Source of the DNA: an uncultured bacterium
Lineage (GTDB): Bacteria > Verrucomicrobiota > Lentisphaeria > Oligosphaerales > Oligosphaeraceae
Length of the DNA: 7,005 nucleotides
Reading direction: 5' to 3'
NCBI GenBank assembly: GCA_902783355.1
Contig: CACZQQ010000064.1
Coordinates: 1-7,005, forward strand
The notes under the pieces are model-generated. The model was not told the DNA's origin. It did not search any database and saw only the letters and a program-made list of their open reading frames with translations. Of this stretch, positions 4,817 to 7,005 are shown piece by piece (the first letter of the stretch is position 1; each line of letters begins with the position of its first letter). The translations under genes were made by a program, and so were the position numbers.

Positions 4817-6970
4817 TTACTTCGTGGCGGGCAAATCCTTCAGGAAGGTCTCGATTTCGTCGAGCTGCCGGGAGGCGGAGCGTGTGGTGTCGTAGGTGGG
4901 GATTCGGCCGTTTTGGCGCAGGAGGCCGTTGGGGGTCTCGATGACGAGACGGCCGTCGCGGGCGGCCATGCGCAGGAAGCCCCGCTGGCGCGCGCGGGCT
5001 CGGATGCGGTGGCATTTGAGGAGGCCCTCCACGGCGGCGGGCAGCGGGCCGAAGCGGTCCTTGAGCTCCTCGCGGTAGTCGTCGACCTCCTGCGGCGTCA
5101 CAAGGGCCTGGAGACGCTTGTAGACGGCGATGCGCGTGCGCTCCTCCTGGATGTAGGCCGGCGGAATCGTCGCTTGTACCTTATTATCTATAGGTACAAG
5201 GGAGGGGACGACCATTTCGAGTTCGACCTGCACTTCGCGCGGCAGGGCGGCCGTGTCCTTCTTGAGCTTGGCGACGGCGGTCTTGAGCAGCTGGCAGTAG
5301 AGGTCGAAGCCGACGGCCGCGATGTGCCCCGACTGCTCCTGCCCCAGGATGTTGCCCGCGCCGCGGATCTCCAGGTCCTTCATGGCGAGGCGGAAGCCCG
5401 CGCCCAGATGGGAGAAGCGGCGGATGGCGGCGAGGCGCTCCCGCGCGTTGGCGGGAAGCATGCCCATGGGCGGCAGCAGCAGGTAGGCGTAGGCCTGGCG
5501 GAAGTAGCGCCCCACGCGGCCGCGCAGCTGGTAGAGCTCCGAAAGGCCGAAGCGGTCCGCGCGGTCGATGATGATGGTGTTGGCGTTGGGGATGTCGATG
5601 CCGCTCTCGATGATGGTCGTGCAGACCAGCACGTCGAACTTGTGCGCCACGAAGTCCGTCATGAGGCGCTCCAGCGTGGCCGGCGGCATTTGGCCGTGGG
5701 CCGCCTGGAAGCGCACGGACGGCAGCATCTCCTGCAGTTTCTTCAGGCGGTCTTCCAGCGTCTGGACGCGGTTGTGGAGGAAGAAGACCTGGCCACCGCG
5801 CGCCACCTCCCGCGAAATCGCCTCCTTGATGAGCTCCCTGTCGTAGGGCGCCACCACCGTGCTGACCGGCAGCCGGTTCGAAGGCGCGGTCATGATGGTG
5901 GAGAGGTTGCGGATGCCCGCCAGGCTCAGATAGAGCGTGCGCGGGATGGGCGTGGCGGTCATCGTCAGGATGTCCACCGTCGCGCGCATGGCCTTCAGGC
6001 GCTGCTTGGCGCGCACGCCGAAGCGCTGCTCCTCGTCGATGACAAGCAGCCCCAGCGAGGCGAAACGCACGTCGTTGGAGAGGAGGCGGTGGGTGCCGAT
6101 GACGATGTCGACTTCGCCGTCGGCCAGCGCGCGGACGACCTCGGCCTGCTGCGCCGTCGTGCGGAAGCGGCTGAGCATTTCGATGCGGACGGGATAGGCC
6201 GCCATGCGCTCGCGGAAGGTCTGGTAGTGCTGCTGCGCCAAGACGGTCGTGGGGACCAGGACCGCCACCTGGCGGTTGTTCATGACGGCGCGGAAGGCGG
6301 CGCGCACGGCCACCTCCGTCTTGCCGTAGCCCACGTCGCCGCAGAGCAGGCGGTCCATCGGCTTGCTGTCGGCCATGTCCTTCAGGCACGCCTCCACCGC
6401 GTCGCGCTGGTCCTCCGTCAAGTCGAAGGGGAAGGAGCCGTAGAAGGAGCGCTCCCAGTCGGCGGCCGGCTGGAAGCGCTGCCCCTTGACGGCGGCGCGC
6501 ATGGCCTCCAGGCGGATGAGCTCCGCCGCCAGGTCCCAGGCGGCCTCCTCGGCGTGCTTGCGCGACTTCGCCCACGCGCTGCCGCCCAGCTTGGAGAGCG
6601 ACGGCAGGTTCTTCGTGCCGCCGATGTACTTGCTGACGAGGTAGGCCTGCTCCAGGGGGACGTAGAGCTTGTCCTCGTCCGCGAACTCCAGCTCGATGGC
6701 CTCGACCACCTCGCTGTCGACCTCCTTGCGCGTGATGCCGTTGTAGCGGCAGATGCCGTGGTTGACATGGACGGCGTAGCAGCCGACGTCCCACTCCTGG
6801 ATGTCCTCCTTGGCGTCCCGCTCGGCGACGCGGTAGTTGACCTGGCGGCGGCGCCGCCGGATGGCCTGCCGGCCGAAGAGCTCCTGGTCGCTGATGAGGG
6901 CGAGGTGCGCCGTCGGGAAGAGGAGGCCGGCGGGAAGCTCGACGCGCTCCAGGCCGATGGCGAGCTTCGG
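4817..6970 (-). CDS. mfd: Transcription-repair coupling factor Mfd, 5'-incomplete
   Basis: Mfd is a DNA translocase that pushes stalled RNA polymerase off damaged DNA and recruits UvrA for nucleotide excision repair. The visible 717 residues cover the C-terminal part of a protein that normally has about 1,100-1,150. The end of the UvrB-like module is present (ALISDQELFGR, 24-34). The RNA-polymerase-interacting domain follows (YAVHVNHGICRYNGI, 65-79), and then the RecG-like helicase. Helicase motifs are Walker A GDVGYGKTE (211-219), DEEQRF (312-317), TATPIPRTL (338-346) and QLRGRVGR (481-488). The RGAGNILGQEQSGHI translocation motif (536-550) and a C-terminal TRCF domain (about 600-717) complete it. 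All are intact. No start codon belongs to this end: the frame is closed by TAG at 6973-6971, and about 400 N-terminal residues, including the UvrA-binding region, are absent. I think the cause is a sequence junction at the right edge, not a real short gene. Confidence 0.95.
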   Translation of the reverse strand, partial: PKLAIGLERVELPAGLLFPTAHLALISDQELFGRQAIRRRRRQVNYRVAERDAKEDIQEWDVGCYAVHVNHGICRYNGITRKEVDSEVVEAIELEFADEDKLYVPLEQAYLVSKYIGGTKNLPSLSKLGGSAWAKSRKHAEEAAWDLAAELIRLEAMRAAVKGQRFQPAADWERSFYGSFPFDLTEDQRDAVEACLKDMADSKPMDRLLCGDVGYGKTEVAVRAAFRAVMNNRQVAVLVPTTVLAQQHYQTFRERMAAYPVRIEMLSRFRTTAQQAEVVRALADGEVDIVIGTHRLLSNDVRFASLGLLVIDEEQRFGVRAKQRLKAMRATVDILTMTATPIPRTLYLSLAGIRNLSTIMTAPSNRLPVSTVVAPYDRELIKEAISREVARGGQVFFLHNRVQTLEDRLKKLQEMLPSVRFQAAHGQMPPATLERLMTDFVAHKFDVLVCTTIIESGIDIPNANTIIIDRADRFGLSELYQLRGRVGRYFRQAYAYLLLPPMGMLPANARERLAAIRRFSHLGAGFRLAMKDLEIRGAGNILGQEQSGHIAAVGFDLYCQLLKTAVAKLKKDTAALPREVQVELEMVVPSLVPIDNKVQATIPPAYIQEERTRIAVYKRLQALVTPQEVDDYREELKDRFGPLPAAVEGLLKCHRIRARARQRGFLRMAARDGRLVIETPNGLLRQNGRIPTYDTTRSASRQLDEIETFLKDLPATK
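5173..5200. repeat. AT-rich palindrome inside mfd
   Basis: CTTGTACC (5173-5180) and GGTACAAG (5193-5200) are perfect inverted repeats around a 12-nt AT-only-but-one loop. Only 9 of the 28 bases are G or C, in a gene whose surroundings are strongly GC-rich. On the - strand it encodes LVPIDNKVQ (residues 591-599) with codons such as CTT, GTA, ATA and AAT that are scarce elsewhere in the gene. It lies in the variable linker before the TRCF C-terminal domain. Confidence 0.6.
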
Positions 6971-7005
6971 CTACGACCTCACCCCCGACCAGCTGTCTGC
7001 AATCG
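6971..7005. other. Possible chimeric or inverted junction: Mfd-like peptide on the opposite strand
   Basis: To the left of this segment the - strand encodes Mfd; at 6971-6973 that frame meets TAG and the Mfd similarity stops. On the + strand the frame 6960-7004 reads ASFGYDLTPDQLSAI. This resembles the start of the Mfd helicase domain, where this window's own Mfd has GSFPFDLTEDQRDAV (residues 178-192) and other Mfd proteins have FPY-x-x-TPDQ. The two copies differ too much in DNA to be a fresh duplication. Fifteen residues are few, so the match is tentative. Confidence 0.4.

Noticed and set aside
5184..6794. 536-codon open frame on the - strand in another frame of mfd
   Set aside because: Its Arg/Gly/Pro/Ala/His-rich translation overlaps intact Mfd helicase motifs in the correct frame. 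It is a typical GC-rich frame shadow.
6957..7005. A new + strand gene starting at ATG 6957
   Set aside because: The ATG lies within sequence that still encodes Mfd on the - strand, and there is no ribosome binding site. The Mfd-like peptide would be an internal domain, not an N-terminus, so a junction explains it better.
1..7005. CRISPR arrays, tRNA or rRNA genes, insertion sequences, attachment sites
   Set aside because: I saw no repeated spacer-like array, cloverleaf, transposase or flanking duplications. The long stretches are explained by the annotated genes.

Overview
The window is a GC-rich bacterial segment whose codons mostly end in G or C. It fits a Lentisphaerae/Victivallales-type (PVC superphylum) gut bacterium. 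The main clue is the rightward gene at the left edge, a type II-secretion-like pseudopilin with an [13 protein letters not shown]-terminus preceded by His, an [12 protein letters not shown] segment and a C-terminal H-X9-DG motif. Genomes of that group carry many copies of this protein type. The assignment rests on recalled family features, not a search.

Layout: positions 1-807 hold the pseudopilin on the + strand. Positions 808-887 are a short convergent intergenic stretch; one strong hairpin lies in it and a second straddles its right edge. Everything from 888 to the right edge is on the - strand and reads as one tight gene string. In transcription order it is mfd (5'-incomplete), a Sua5/YrdC/TsaC-type threonylcarbamoyl-AMP synthase, a secreted beta-barrel-like protein of unknown function, a 63-aa CxxC protein resembling the N-terminal half of DUF1667, a C_GCAxxG_C_C-type Cys-rich protein, a Y-family DNA polymerase, and a 67-aa partner protein of that polymerase. 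Two junctions are 4-nt ATGA overlaps, one is a 14-nt overlap and the others are gaps of 10-19 nt. Co-transcription with translational coupling is therefore likely.

Functionally the string brackets housekeeping and envelope genes between transcription-coupled repair (Mfd) at its head and translesion synthesis (Y-family polymerase plus partner) at its tail. The polymerase/partner pair closely resembles a two-gene module common in Firmicutes and may have been acquired laterally. Its partner here lacks the C-terminal YolD-like half that I recall in Firmicutes versions.

The most suspicious spot is the extreme right edge. The mfd frame runs into an in-frame stop at 6971-6973, and the last ~45 bases, read on the opposite (+) strand, spell a peptide that resembles a different part of Mfd. 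That looks like a chimeric or inverted assembly junction more than biology. I found no CRISPR array, tRNA, rRNA or mobile element, and no clearly new defence or mobile system.
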